Shown: positions 8,292 to 17,438, counted from the stretch's first letter. The stretch: 64,000 nt of DNA from CADEED01 sp041395625 (GCA_041395625.1 JAWLAE010000001.1:1054001-1118000), one strand, 5' to 3'. A program made the numbers and translations. Notes: a model not told the origin generated them from the letters alone.

Positions 8292-11276
8292 TTAGAACCG
8301 GACGTTCACACCGACGGCATACACGCGGCCCAGGGTGTCGTAGGCACCCGGGAAGGTGTTGCCGCTGTTGGAACGCGTGTCGGCCGCTTCGTTACCCACC
8401 ACCGGCGGATCCTCGTCGGTGACGTTGTTCATGCTGGCGCGGATCTTGATGTTGTCCGTGACATCATAGGACGCCGACAGGTCGAAGTAGTTATACGCGT
8501 CGATCTTGCGGAACTCCGGGAACACGTCGTTCGGCGGCGCATACTGCGCCGGCTCGATCTCCGAACTGCCCTTGTGACGCCACAACAGCGACACACCGAC
8601 AGGACCCTTGTCCCAGCTCACGCGCTGCAACCAGCTCGTCTTCGGCAGCGGCGCGGTGCAGAACGTGCCGTAGAAGCCGGCGCAGTCGATCACCTCGGTG
8701 AGGTCGCTGCTCTGGCTCTCCTGCGTCAAGTAGTGGTTGGCCAGCGTGCGGAAAGTGAGCCGTCCCGCGTTGCCGATGTCCACCCCGAACGAGAAGTCGA
8801 GCTCGATGCCTTCGGCCTGCAGGTACTTCAGGTTGGTGGTGAACTCCTGGATGCCGGAACCCGGCAGGGTCAGAGTACCACCCACGCGCTGGATGGCGTT
8901 ACACAGCGACTGCACGCCGCCGACATAGCAACCGTCCAGTGTCTCCTGCGAGCCAAAGGTGCCGATGTAGTCGTCGATCTTGATGTCATAGTAGTCGACC
9001 GACAGCGCCATGTTGCGGATGGCACCGTCGAACACCGGCGTCCACACGACACCCAAGGTCAAGGTGTCCGCAGACTCCGGCTTCGGCAGGTTGACGAGAT
9101 CGGTGCCGGTGAAGATGTTCACCTGGCCGGAGACCAGATTCTCGACCGTGCCAACTTGCGCTGCGGTCATGCCCGTTGCAATACAACGTGCCTGCAACTC
9201 TGAAGTAATGCCCATTGCGTTGGCAATCGAGCAAGGATCCAGATTGGCGTTGTCGAGATTGGTCACCTGCGGCGCCGCCAGTTCGCCGACGTTCGGCGCC
9301 CGGGCCGCGCGCTGCTTCATCGCGCGGAACATCAGGGTATCGATCGGCTTGTAGTTGAGGCCGTACTTCCAGGTGCGGTTGGTCCCCGATGGATCGTAAT
9401 CCGCGAAGCGATAGCCAAGCTCGAGATCGAGCGAGCGGATGCCCGGCCGATCATCGACCAGCGGCAGGATCGCCTCGGTGAAGAACTCCTTCACGTCGAA
9501 GCCACCGGCGATCGGTAGAGTGTTACCACCCGCGCCACCCAAGCAGCTTGCGGGCGCGAGTTTCAAGCACTCGTCCGGCGTCGTCACGCCCTCTTCCTCG
9601 CGGTACTCCGCGCCGAAGCTGAGCGCTAGACCCGATGTTGCGGTCGGCAGCTTAACCTGGTCCAGCAGGCCACTGACCGAGGCCGAGACGATCGACTGGG
9701 TGTACACCTGCTTCTCAATCGCCGTGGCGCCCGAGTAGGCCGCCATCTCGGGTGTAATCGAGCCGAGACCGCCGAACAGGTTGATCGGCACGCAGGCTGA
9801 GCCGCCCGTGCGACAGGTCGTGGTGCTGACCGCGTTGACCGCGTTCTGAATGTTGGCAACGTTGGTGTAACCCGCGCTCACGTTGCTGCGAGTGGCCTCA
9901 CCACGCTGGTACGAGACGTCCCAGTCCCAGCCAGCGCCGAGCTCGCCCCGGATACCGGTCAGGAACTGCCATGCCTTGTTGTCATAAGTCGTGGAACGTT
10001 CCCCGAGCTCCACGGTGCGACGCCGATAGGAGATCAGCAGATCATCGCCCGCATCGACCACGCCGTCGTTGTTGACGTCGTTCCAGTTGGGCAGTGCACC
10101 CGTGGTCGTGACTGTGCCCGCCATCACGCCGGCGTTGGCCGCGGTGATGATCGCCGTGCGCGCCTGTGCACTGATGAACGGATTGGCCAGCGGCGTGAAG
10201 AACGTGCTGCCGAAGATACCGGATGGCGCCACCTGCTGGCGCACGGTGGTGCTCGAGTAGCTCAGACGGCCATAAGCCTCGGCGTGCTCGTTGACCTCGA
10301 AGCTGCCGATCGCGATGCCGCCAAAGCGCTCCTGCGGCGTCTGGTAGTAGTTGAAGGGGTTGAAGTTGAACACGCTGCAGTTCGCGCCCAGTGTGCCATC
10401 GTTACGGAACTGGCCAAGGCCCGGACCGCCGGCGATCGCGACGCGGGTTGGCACCGTGGTGGTGGAACCACCGGCGCCGACCGAACCCGTGCCTTCGCAG
10501 CCGGCGCCCGGAGGCGGCGGCAATTCGCCGTTCAGGAATTCCTGATAGCCGCCGCCGTCTTCGGTGACGATGCCGAGCTGACCAAGCGGCCGTGCGCCGA
10601 GCTGTACACCGTCGCGCTCCGACCAGTTCACCGACATCACGACGTTACCGCGGCCATCGGCCACGTTGGTGCCGAGCGTGAACGCGGCGCTCTTGATCTT
10701 GCCGTCGCTCTCGGTGGTCTGCGAGAAGTTACTGTCGATCGCGATGCCCTCGAAGTCCTTCTTCATAATGAAGTTGATGGCGCCGGACATGGCGTCCGAA
10801 CCATAGACCGCCGACGCGCCACCCGTAACGATGTCGACACGCTCGATCAGCGCCGTCGGGACGACCGACAGGTCGACGATACCGTTGAAGTTGTACGGCG
10901 TGATGCGCTTGCCGTCGATCAGGATCAGGTTGCGCTGTGAGCCGAGACCGCGTAGGTCGACCGTGATTGCGCCAGCGGTGCCGTTGTTGGCATTGCCGTT
11001 GTCCGCGATCAGCGTGCTCGGCAGCGTGTTCAGGATCTGGCCGACTTCCGGCGTCTGGAACTGCTGGATCTGATCCGCGGTAACGGTGAGGATGGGGCTC
11101 GAAGATTCGATGCCGGGCGCGCGGATACGCGTACCGGTGACGATGATCTCCGCGACATCGCCAGCAGCAGCATCCTGCTCCTGGGCGAATGCGGTGGTTG
11201 CACTCAAACCGACCGGCAACGCACCGAGCACCAGTGCGAGACGAACGGCCTGACGCACAGACGTGTGTTTAGGCAT
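8292..11276 (-). CDS. TonB-dependent receptor (large outer-membrane transporter)
   Basis: A 994-residue protein with a signal peptide ending at about residue 31 (SATTAFA) and a short N-terminal segment with the TonB-box-like VAEIIVTGTRI. The plug domain covers about 45-165 (LNTLPSTLIAD, DLRGLGSQRNLILIDGKR, IERVDIVTGGASAVYGSDA). The 22-strand barrel follows and ends in the outer-membrane signal YAVGVNVRF. It imports a ligand across the outer membrane using TonB energy. The VTGTRI/GGASAVYGSDA style is that of the large receptor families of Xanthomonads, Caulobacters and Steroidobacters, often for peptides or plant-derived compounds. GAGGGA precedes the ATG at 11276. It is monocistronic, with a terminator at 8237-8268. 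The ligand is unknown; the neighbours suggest peptides. Confidence 0.93.
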   Translation of the reverse strand: MPKHTSVRQAVRLALVLGALPVGLSATTAFAQEQDAAAGDVAEIIVTGTRIRAPGIESSSPILTVTADQIQQFQTPEVGQILNTLPSTLIADNGNANNGTAGAITVDLRGLGSQRNLILIDGKRITPYNFNGIVDLSVVPTALIERVDIVTGGASAVYGSDAMSGAINFIMKKDFEGIAIDSNFSQTTESDGKIKSAAFTLGTNVADGRGNVVMSVNWSERDGVQLGARPLGQLGIVTEDGGGYQEFLNGELPPPPGAGCEGTGSVGAGGSTTTVPTRVAIAGGPGLGQFRNDGTLGANCSVFNFNPFNYYQTPQERFGGIAIGSFEVNEHAEAYGRLSYSSTTVRQQVAPSGIFGSTFFTPLANPFISAQARTAIITAANAGVMAGTVTTTGALPNWNDVNNDGVVDAGDDLLISYRRRTVELGERSTTYDNKAWQFLTGIRGELGAGWDWDVSYQRGEATRSNVSAGYTNVANIQNAVNAVSTTTCRTGGSACVPINLFGGLGSITPEMAAYSGATAIEKQVYTQSIVSASVSGLLDQVKLPTATSGLALSFGAEYREEEGVTTPDECLKLAPASCLGGAGGNTLPIAGGFDVKEFFTEAILPLVDDRPGIRSLDLELGYRFADYDPSGTNRTWKYGLNYKPIDTLMFRAMKQRAARAPNVGELAAPQVTNLDNANLDPCSIANAMGITSELQARCIATGMTAAQVGTVENLVSGQVNIFTGTDLVNLPKPESADTLTLGVVWTPVFDGAIRNMALSVDYYDIKIDDYIGTFGSQETLDGCYVGGVQSLCNAIQRVGGTLTLPGSGIQEFTTNLKYLQAEGIELDFSFGVDIGNAGRLTFRTLANHYLTQESQSSDLTEVIDCAGFYGTFCTAPLPKTSWLQRVSWDKGPVGVSLLWRHKGSSEIEPAQYAPPNDVFPEFRKIDAYNYFDLSASYDVTDNIKIRASMNNVTDEDPPVVGNEAADTRSNSGNTFPGAYDTLGRVYAVGVNVRF

Positions 11277-11605
11277 TTGAATATCCCTCAGTAAATTTTC
11301 GTAGTCGGTGACTAACGCACAAGCGGCGGTCTAGTCCCTGAGGCGGCGAACAGTATCACAAGCTGTCATAGGAAAACCACAACAAAGACGCGATGATATA
11401 CGCGGCTTTTTCGGCGCTAACATGGCTGGCCTAGGTCTTCCCCGCATAGGAATGGCCAAAAAACAACAATAGTCGTGGTGCAAATGCTACAAACCCTGAT
11501 TTGGCAGTGCTCCTGCCGCGCAAATCGACGTTCGCGGCACGAGGCTTTACGATTATCCAGCTGAACGAGCGCAGGCCACACGCTTCGCCGTAGGGATAAT
11601 CCGAT
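11277..11605. other. Divergent intergenic region between the TonB receptor and an exported-protein gene
   Basis: 329 bases without a convincing gene. The part next to the receptor is AT-richer than its surroundings and probably holds its promoter and leader; a GAGGGA ribosome site is 7 bases before the receptor ATG. The right part carries TAGGGA before the ATG at 11606. Open frames on the minus strand across 11417-11893 have no family pattern and overlap the real gene at 11606, so they are not called. Confidence 0.6.
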
Positions 11606-12157
11606 ATGAGTATGAGAATCCAGAGAAGGCCAAAACTGGCAGCTTGCGCCACCCTCGTCGGGGCGAGCGTCATTTGCGCGGGGTTCGCTAACCAGCCCCT
11701 GCGGGCGGCGGAGCCATCGGTGGAGGCCGCGACGCGCTGCCGTACGATTGCCGACGGCGTTGCACGACTCAGTTGTTATGATCGGTTGTTCGGCGTCGTG
11801 GTGGCGGCGGGCACAGCAGTTCCGGCGACGCCCACCGGTGCCACAACGATACCTGCGAATTCCGAACAAGGCTTCGGACTCACTGCAGAACAACGCGAAC
11901 AGCGTTCACGCACGCCGACTGACGAGCGTCGCGGCGAGCTGCAGGAGCTCTCGGCGAAAGTGACGAACATCAACCAACCACGTGCGGGCCGGTTCACGAT
12001 CACGCTCGACAACGGTCAGGTGTGGCAGCAGCGCGAAACCGATGCATCGATCTACATCCGGCCGGGCGACAACGTCACGATCAAGAAGGCCTTGCTTGGC
12101 TCTTACCTATTGGTGACTGAAGATCGCCGCAGCACCAAAGTAGAGCGATTGAAGTAA
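11606..12157 (+). CDS. Exported protein with VasI-like CxxI...SCYD motif
   Basis: A 183-residue protein with a signal-like N-terminus (LAACATLVGASVICAGFANQPLRAAE), then the short motif CRTIADGVARLSCYDRLF. That motif is known from the start of type VI secretion-associated VasI/TagM-like and other small exported proteins. The C-terminal part is a small beta domain (GRFTITLDNGQVWQQRETDA, VTIKKALLGSYLL) resembling the barrel seen in many periplasmic proteins of unknown role. No type VI genes are nearby, so a link to that system is not supported. ATG 11612 is a possible alternative start. Confidence 0.75.
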   Translation: MSMRIQRRPKLAACATLVGASVICAGFANQPLRAAEPSVEAATRCRTIADGVARLSCYDRLFGVVVAAGTAVPATPTGATTIPANSEQGFGLTAEQREQRSRTPTDERRGELQELSAKVTNINQPRAGRFTITLDNGQVWQQRETDASIYIRPGDNVTIKKALLGSYLLVTEDRRSTKVERLK

Positions 12158-12193
12158 CACCTCAGCAAGATCTGCCGCAACAGAACCGCTGCA

Positions 12194-12841
12194 TTATTGA
12201 ACCGCTGCCAGTACGCCACTCTCGAGCTCCGTGACCAGCCCCGCCTCGAGATTGAGCCGTGCCGCGAGCATATCCAGGTACGCGCGCTCGGCCCGGCTTG
12301 CTGGATGCACCGCGATCATCGAGGCCGCGTAGATCTCCGCCGCCAGCTCCGGCGTCGTAGCGCCTTTCACCACGGTATCAACATCCATCGGCTGCGACAG
12401 CAACTGCGCCACCGCAGCTCGCTCTGGCGTCGAGAGCGCGGCCTGTTCGACGCGCTGCAGGATGCGGTCCCGCTCGCTGGCATCCACTGCGCCGTCGGCC
12501 TTGGCCGCCGCGACCATCGCCTGCACGACCCGCATGGCGGCCGACGGGTTGTTAGCCTGAGTGAGATCGAAAGCACTGGGAATGGACGCAGGCAACTGCG
12601 CCAGCGCCCCCGCCTGCGCGGCCGCGGGCACCGCGGCGCCGGCCTGCTTCGCCTGGTGGCGCTGCCAGGCCTGGTAGGCGAGATAACCAACCGCCGCGAG
12701 GCCGCCGGTTTTCAGCAGACTGCCGCCGCGCGATTTGCCGCCAGTGAGCGCGCCACCGAGCAGGCTGCCAGCGAGGCCGCCCAACACGCCCGCCGCGGCG
12801 GGATTTTTCGCGATCATGTCGAGTATTTTCTGAGTATCCAT
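12194..12841 (-). CDS. DUF533 family inner-membrane protein (YebE/TerB-like)
   Basis: A 215-residue protein. The N-terminus has a glycine-rich hydrophobic segment (AAGVLGGLAGSLLGGALTGG) and a second (GGLAAVGYLAYQAWQRHQAK). The C-terminal helical region (MRVVQAMVAAAKADGAVDAS, DTVVKGATTPELAAEIYAAS, LNLEAGLVTELE) is the DUF533 core, related to TerB. E. coli YebE is the known member; it is linked to envelope stress but its activity is unknown. It is 11 bases downstream of the small membrane-protein gene and probably co-transcribed with it. Confidence 0.88.
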   Translation of the reverse strand: MDTQKILDMIAKNPAAAGVLGGLAGSLLGGALTGGKSRGGSLLKTGGLAAVGYLAYQAWQRHQAKQAGAAVPAAAQAGALAQLPASIPSAFDLTQANNPSAAMRVVQAMVAAAKADGAVDASERDRILQRVEQAALSTPERAAVAQLLSQPMDVDTVVKGATTPELAAEIYAASMIAVHPASRAERAYLDMLAARLNLEAGLVTELESGVLAAVQ

Positions 12842-12852
12842 ACACCGAACTC

Positions 12853-13143
12853 CTAACTATTGGCGTGCTTGGCTGCTGGCTTGTCCTGCGCGTCTGCAAC
12901 GAACACGCGCGGATCACGTAACGACGGGAATGCTCTGTCAGCTGGATGATAGTCCCAACGCAAGGTCGCCGGAATATTGGTGTAATGCACGCCGATATCG
13001 ATGACCCACAGCACGACCAACGCATAGAGCGTCGTCAGGGTCAGCGCAGGCGCCGGCTCCTGCAATACTTCGAATCCCCGACTCACCTGATACAGACGCC
13101 ACGGCAGGAAGGCGGCTTCCTGCATCACAATAAGGGTAGGCAT
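12853..13143 (-). CDS. Small single-span membrane protein, unknown
   Basis: A 96-residue protein with one clear membrane segment (LTTLYALVVLWVIDIGVHY). The soluble ends are not recognised. A GGGAGC ribosome site lies about 5 bases before the ATG at 13143, and the gene ends 11 bases before the DUF533 gene, which supports expression as an operon. It diverges from the histidine kinase gene. Confidence 0.55.
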   Translation of the reverse strand: MPTLIVMQEAAFLPWRLYQVSRGFEVLQEPAPALTLTTLYALVVLWVIDIGVHYTNIPATLRWDYHPADRAFPSLRDPRVFVADAQDKPAAKHANS

Positions 13144-13193
13144 ACAGCTCCCGTGGAGATCTAAGGTGGGAATTCGCCTATAGTCTGAGTGCC

Positions 13194-15047
13194 GTGCAAC
13201 CCAGAAAACAACTCGAACACACGCTCGGCACCGGCACCGAGGATCCCAACCATGGGTTGTTCGAGTTGGCGCGCTATCGAGCGATCGCGGAGCTGGCCTC
13301 GGGCAGCATGCACGAGTACCGCATCACGCCGGCAGGCGAGTACATCCTCGAGTGGGTAGTGGGCGCCGAGCGGATCTTCGGTGTGTCGGATGAGGAGCTG
13401 AAGGCGCGTGGCTCGGACAGTTTTCTGGTGCCGGAGGATCTGCCAGCACTGGAGGAGCGAATGGCTGCGTACCAGCGTGGCGAGCGCGTTGAGTTCACGG
13501 CGCGCATCGTGCGCGCGGACGGTGAAGTCCGCTGGATGCGAGTCGCCAATCAACCTTTCCTCGATCCAAAGACCGGCAAGCTCGCCCGGATGACGGGCTT
13601 CACCACTGACATCACGGACCAGCAACGTGCCGTGCTGGCACTGCGCGAGAGCGAGTTCCGGCATCGAACCGTGATCGAGCTGACGCCGGGATTCGTCTGC
13701 GAGGGCCGTATTACGGCTGACGCGGAAGTCAAATTCACCTGGGCGAGCCCCAGCGCCAAGGACTTCTTTGGCTGTGGCGTCGAGGAGTTCAACCAACTGG
13801 GCTGGCGTCATTTCATCCCGCCGGAAGCAGTGCCGATTGGCGCACAACAAGCTGCGCGCACACTCGCCGGCGAGACCGTCACCAATGAAATCCCGGTGCG
13901 TAATCATCGCGGTGAGCTGCGCTGGCTGGAACTCAAGAGCAGCCCGTTGCCGTCGCATTCCAGTGACCAGCGTGGCTTCATCGCGCATGCACAGGACGTC
14001 ACGACGCGACGCGCCAATGAGGAATTACTGCGCAGCCAGGCGTTCGCCTTTGCGAACATGAGCGAGGGGGTGGTGCTGACGAGTTTCTATGGCGCGATCC
14101 GCCTGACCAACCCCGCGTTCGATGCCTTTTTTGGTGTGGGCGCAGGGGCGCTCATCGGCAAGTGCCTCACCGAACTCCCCACAGAGCCACCTCTGATACT
14201 GTCGAGCGACGAGCTGAAGCGCGCCGTCGAGGAGTTCGACCTGCCAATCAGTCGCCCCGTGCGCGTCACGGGCCCGGCAGGCAGGATGCGCAGCCTCGAG
14301 ATCACTGTCTCGCCGCTGACACTACGAGGCGAGAGATTCTGGCTCGCGGTCATACAAGACGTCACTCAACGTCAGTCGCTGGAGCGCGAAATTCTGGAGA
14401 TCACCAATCGCGAGCAGCAGCGCATCGGCAGCGATTTGCACGACGGTCTTGGACAGGAACTGACCGGGATTGCGCTGCTGTTGCGCGGACTGGCCAACCG
14501 GGCGGCGCAACAGGCGCCGGCCATGTCTGCGCCAATCGAAGAGATCGCGCGGCTGGTCAACGATGCGATCTTCGCGACGCGCGCGCTGGCGCGCGGCTTG
14601 ACGCCGATCACGTTCGATCGCGGCGGCCTTGCCAATGCGCTGGCGGACCTCGCCCGCCGCTCGCAGAGTACCTACAACGTCAATGTGCGGTGTACGGCCG
14701 ACGCCACGGTCCAGCAGCTCATCGATGATTCGGTCGCGATGCATCTCTATCGGATGGCGCAGGAAGCGCTGGCCAACGCCGCACGTCATTCCGGCGCCCG
14801 CCGCATCGATATCTCGCTGGTTCGCGCCGGCGTGCGCGGTCGGCTGATAGTCGAAGATGACGGCGACGGTATCGGCAACGGTGCCGTGCGCAAACCCCAT
14901 CACAATGGCGCTGGCATGGGCCTCAGGATCATGCGTTATCGCGCCTCGATGATGGCAGGCACGCTCGAAATCCACAACGACCCGCGTGGCGGAACCCGCG
15001 TCGTCTGCGATTTTCCGCTGGATCCGACGGCGTGTGTCAGTCGTTAG
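13194..15047 (+). CDS. PAS-domain sensor histidine kinase, NarL/DesK type (HisKA_3)
   Basis: A 617-residue protein with three PAS-like regions at about 40-150 (ERIFGVSDEELKARG...GEVRWMRV), 155-275 and 285-400. It then has a HisKA_3 dimerisation domain with the phospho-acceptor in DLHDGLGQELTGIALLL (His416) and a HATPase domain (YRMAQEALANAARHSGA, DDGDGI, GMGLRIMRYR). No membrane segment is evident, so it probably senses an intracellular cue through PAS. Kinases of this class pair with LuxR/NarL-type regulators, but none is adjacent, so it is an orphan. The GTG start is the only one near the 5' end of the domain; the ribosome site is weak. It ends by sharing TTAG with the convergent CPXCG gene. 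Confidence 0.88.
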   Translation: MQPRKQLEHTLGTGTEDPNHGLFELARYRAIAELASGSMHEYRITPAGEYILEWVVGAERIFGVSDEELKARGSDSFLVPEDLPALEERMAAYQRGERVEFTARIVRADGEVRWMRVANQPFLDPKTGKLARMTGFTTDITDQQRAVLALRESEFRHRTVIELTPGFVCEGRITADAEVKFTWASPSAKDFFGCGVEEFNQLGWRHFIPPEAVPIGAQQAARTLAGETVTNEIPVRNHRGELRWLELKSSPLPSHSSDQRGFIAHAQDVTTRRANEELLRSQAFAFANMSEGVVLTSFYGAIRLTNPAFDAFFGVGAGALIGKCLTELPTEPPLILSSDELKRAVEEFDLPISRPVRVTGPAGRMRSLEITVSPLTLRGERFWLAVIQDVTQRQSLEREILEITNREQQRIGSDLHDGLGQELTGIALLLRGLANRAAQQAPAMSAPIEEIARLVNDAIFATRALARGLTPITFDRGGLANALADLARRSQSTYNVNVRCTADATVQQLIDDSVAMHLYRMAQEALANAARHSGARRIDISLVRAGVRGRLIVEDDGDGIGNGAVRKPHHNGAGMGLRIMRYRASMMAGTLEIHNDPRGGTRVVCDFPLDPTACVSR

Positions 15048-15316
15048 TCCAGGCGGCGCGGCATGATCGACCGCAGCGCGCCGTCATCATCCACGACGCT
15101 CGTGAATTCGATCGGCTGGCAGCAGATCTGGCAGTCTTCGATTTGCACCTGACCACCCGCTGACGTATCGACCGCAATGCCATAGCGCTCGCCACAATAC
15201 GGGCAGGCCACGGTAACGAAATCTCCTACTGTCCCCGCGGCCTCGTTGCCGGGCTCGAACACCGGCTCGAGACCGTAGCGACGATCGAGATCGTCGGGCT
15301 TCGGGCGCCCCGTCAC
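15044..15316 (-). CDS. CPXCG-motif cysteine-rich protein
   Basis: A 90-residue protein with CPYCG and, 25 residues on, DCQICCQPI. This makes a four-Cys zinc-ribbon-like arrangement as in the CPXCG family of small proteins of unknown role. The start chosen is GTG 15316, which overlaps the fumarase stop as GTGA, the usual sign of translational coupling. A longer ATG start at 15361 would overlap fumarase by 49 bases. Coupling to fumarase, an Fe-S enzyme, makes a role in metal or cluster handling tempting, but that is only inference. Confidence 0.8.
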   Translation of the reverse strand: MTGRPKPDDLDRRYGLEPVFEPGNEAAGTVGDFVTVACPYCGERYGIAVDTSAGGQVQIEDCQICCQPIEFTSVVDDDGALRSIMPRRLD

Positions 15317-16842
15317 CGGGCCCGCACCGGAATCGAGCCTGCTGCAATCTTCTGGCGCCACTCGGCGGGCCCCGTCTGATGCACCGATGTGCCGCGTGCA
15401 TCCACCGCCACTGTCACTGGCATATCGCGCACATCGAACTCATAGATGGCTTCCATGCCGAGATCCTCGAACGCCACGACGCGCGACGCCTTGATCGCCT
15501 TCGAAACCAGGTAGGCCGCGCCACCCACTGCCATCAGGTAAGCAGCCCGGTGCTTCTTGATTGCCTCGATCGCGACCGGCCCACGTTCCGCCTTGCCAAC
15601 CATGGCGATCAGGCCGGTTTCGGCCAGCATCGCCTCGGTGAACTTGTCCATCCGCGTGGCCGTCGTGGGGCCCGCCGGCCCCACTACTTCATCGCGCACC
15701 GGATCGACCGGCCCGACGTAGTAGATCACGCGATTGCGGAAGTCGACGCCCGCCGGCAGGCCCGCACCACTGGCTAACAACTCTGCGATGCGCTTGTGCG
15801 CCGCGTCGCGGCCGGTGAGCATCTTGCCATTGAGCAGCAATCGATCGCCAGGCTGCCAACTGGCCACTTCTGCAGGCGTGAGCGCGTTCAAATCGACCCG
15901 TTTGGATTCGGCTGAGGGCTGCCAGTCGATCCGCGGCCAGTCGTTCAGATCCGGCGGCTCGAGGCGCGCCGAGCCCGAGCCATCGAGCGTGAAATGCACG
16001 TGCCGCGTGGCGGCGCAGTTCGGAATCATCGCCACCGGCTTGGACGCAGCGTGCGTGGGATAGTCGAGTATCTTGATATCGAGCACGGTGGTGAGCCCGC
16101 CCAAGCCCTGCGCTCCGATGCCAAGCGCATTCACCTTGTCGTGCAGCTCGATGCGCAGTTCCTCCACGGCAGTGCGCGGGCCGCGCGCCTTCAGCGCCGC
16201 CATGTCGATCGGTTCCATCAGCGCTTCTTTGGCTAACAACATCGCCTTCTCGGCGGAGCCGCCAATCCCGATGCCGAGCATGCCCGGCGGGCACCAGCCA
16301 GCACCCATCGTCGGCACCGTCTTCAGCACCCAATCGACGATCGAATCGGACGGATTCAGCATCACGAACTTGGATTTGTTCTCGGAGCCACCGCCTTTGG
16401 CGGCCACCGTGATGTCGACTTGGTCGCCGGGCACGAGTTCCGTATGGATCACCGCGGGCGTGTTGTCACGCGTGTTCTTGCGGCCGAACGCCGGGTCCGC
16501 GACGATCGACGCTCGCAATTTGTTGTCCGGGTGCAGATAGGCGCGCCGCACGCCTTCGTTGATCATCTCCTCGAGGCCGAGGGTCGCATCCCAGCGCACG
16601 TTCATGCCGACCTTGACGAACGCGACTACGATCCCGGTGTCCTGGCAGATCGGTCGATGCCCTTCGGCGCACTGACGTGAGTTCGTGAGAATCTGCGCGA
16701 TGGCGTCTTTGGCTGCGGGGCCCTGCTCCAGTTCATACGCTCGTCCGAGCGCCTGGATGTAGTCCTTCGGATGATAGTAAGAGATGAATTGCAGTGCGTC
16801 AGCGACGCTCTCGATCAAGTCAGCCTGGCGGATGGTCGTCAC
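15313..16842 (-). CDS. fumA: Class I (Fe-S) fumarate hydratase, single chain
   Basis: A protein of about 509 residues that interconverts fumarate and malate in the TCA cycle. N-terminal alpha part: HRPICQDTGIVVAFVKVG, KNTRDNTPAVIHTELVPGD, MGAGWCPPGMLGIGIGGSAE. C-terminal beta part: GRDAAHKRIAELL, GPAGPTTATRMDKFTE, FEDLGMEAI. The Cys residues in ICQDTG, IPNCAATRH and GWCPPG are candidates for the labile 4Fe-4S ligands. The length matches single-chain FumA/FumB. Two GTG codons are possible; 16842 has AGAGAG at better spacing than 16848. It overlaps the CPXCG gene by four bases. Confidence 0.92.
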   Translation of the reverse strand: MTTIRQADLIESVADALQFISYYHPKDYIQALGRAYELEQGPAAKDAIAQILTNSRQCAEGHRPICQDTGIVVAFVKVGMNVRWDATLGLEEMINEGVRRAYLHPDNKLRASIVADPAFGRKNTRDNTPAVIHTELVPGDQVDITVAAKGGGSENKSKFVMLNPSDSIVDWVLKTVPTMGAGWCPPGMLGIGIGGSAEKAMLLAKEALMEPIDMAALKARGPRTAVEELRIELHDKVNALGIGAQGLGGLTTVLDIKILDYPTHAASKPVAMIPNCAATRHVHFTLDGSGSARLEPPDLNDWPRIDWQPSAESKRVDLNALTPAEVASWQPGDRLLLNGKMLTGRDAAHKRIAELLASGAGLPAGVDFRNRVIYYVGPVDPVRDEVVGPAGPTTATRMDKFTEAMLAETGLIAMVGKAERGPVAIEAIKKHRAAYLMAVGGAAYLVSKAIKASRVVAFEDLGMEAIYEFDVRDMPVTVAVDARGTSVHQTGPAEWRQKIAAGSIPVRAR

Positions 16843-17014
16843 GAACACTCTCTTTGTGGATTCAGGTCCGGTCGGGGGATCGGCTGCATTCTAGCGGTCT
16901 GCCTGCGGCACCGAAAGCGCGGACGGACTATTTTGCGAGATCATTGCAACCGGAAGTCCCTGTCGCGCATCTATTTGCCTGTGCGAGTAACACAAGCTAT
17001 TGGAGGCAACAGTC

Positions 17015-17377
17015 ATGGCACAGTTTTCATTGCGCGCCGCAGCGGGCGCGGCGTTACTAACAGGTTTGATGTTCGGATCACTGGAGGCGAACGCGGCCGA
17101 TGGCATCACCCTCAACGACGAGGGCAAGCGTGAGACGGTCGTGCGCGTCGATCAGTTCAATCTCGCCACGAGGAGCGGCGCAGAAAGTCTCTATCGGCAG
17201 ATACGCCACGCGGCGGAGCGCGTGTGCAGCGCGGGCGCAGACCCCGTCTCGTTGCGCTTCAAGTCACAGGTGCGCAGTTGCGAGCGGCAGGCGATTGCCA
17301 GTGCAGTAGAACAAGTGGACATGCCGTCACTCACCGCACTGCATCAGACGCAGGTGGAGCGCAGCACGCGCAGTTGA
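17015..17377 (+). CDS. UrcA family protein
   Basis: A 120-residue exported protein with a signal peptide (LRAAAGAALLTGLMFGSLEANAA). The core is VRVDQFNLATRSGAESLYRQ, then IRHAAERVCSAG and, after 17 residues, C in VRSCERQAI. This two-Cys helical pattern with a preceding DLNL-like strand is the UrcA family signature, widespread in Sphingomonads, Caulobacters and Steroidobacters and of unknown function. GGAGG at 17002-17006 fixes the ATG at 17015; an in-frame ATG is not available upstream. It diverges from fumarase. Confidence 0.88.
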   Translation: MAQFSLRAAAGAALLTGLMFGSLEANAADGITLNDEGKRETVVRVDQFNLATRSGAESLYRQIRHAAERVCSAGADPVSLRFKSQVRSCERQAIASAVEQVDMPSLTALHQTQVERSTRS

Positions 17378-17386
17378 GCGAATTGA

Positions 17387-17438
17387 GCCGCGTCGGCAGC
17401 CTCGGAACACGGCAATGCCGGCGAGGCTGCGACGCGGC
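17387..17438. terminator. Long nested inverted repeat between convergent genes
   Basis: The left arm at 17387-17404 pairs with the right arm at 17422-17438 over 17 bp with a single bulged G. Inside, CGGC-AAT-GCCG forms a second small hairpin. It lies just after the UrcA stop and close to the end of the convergent DUF420 gene. There is no T-run, so a bidirectional structural terminator or 3'-end stabiliser is the best guess. Confidence 0.5.

Noticed and set aside
3756..11276. A lasso-peptide biosynthesis and isopeptidase locus
   Set aside because: S9 peptidase and TonB receptor are present, but I found no precursor, no asparagine-synthetase-like cyclase and no leader peptidase, so only a generic peptide-use idea is kept.
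11417..11893. Minus-strand open frames upstream of and across the exported-protein gene
   Set aside because: They are antisense to the supported gene at 11606, show no family pattern, and have no ribosome site.
13161..13988. Long minus-strand open frame antisense to the histidine kinase
   Set aside because: High-GC shadow frame; the + strand shows clear PAS and kinase motifs, the minus frame none.
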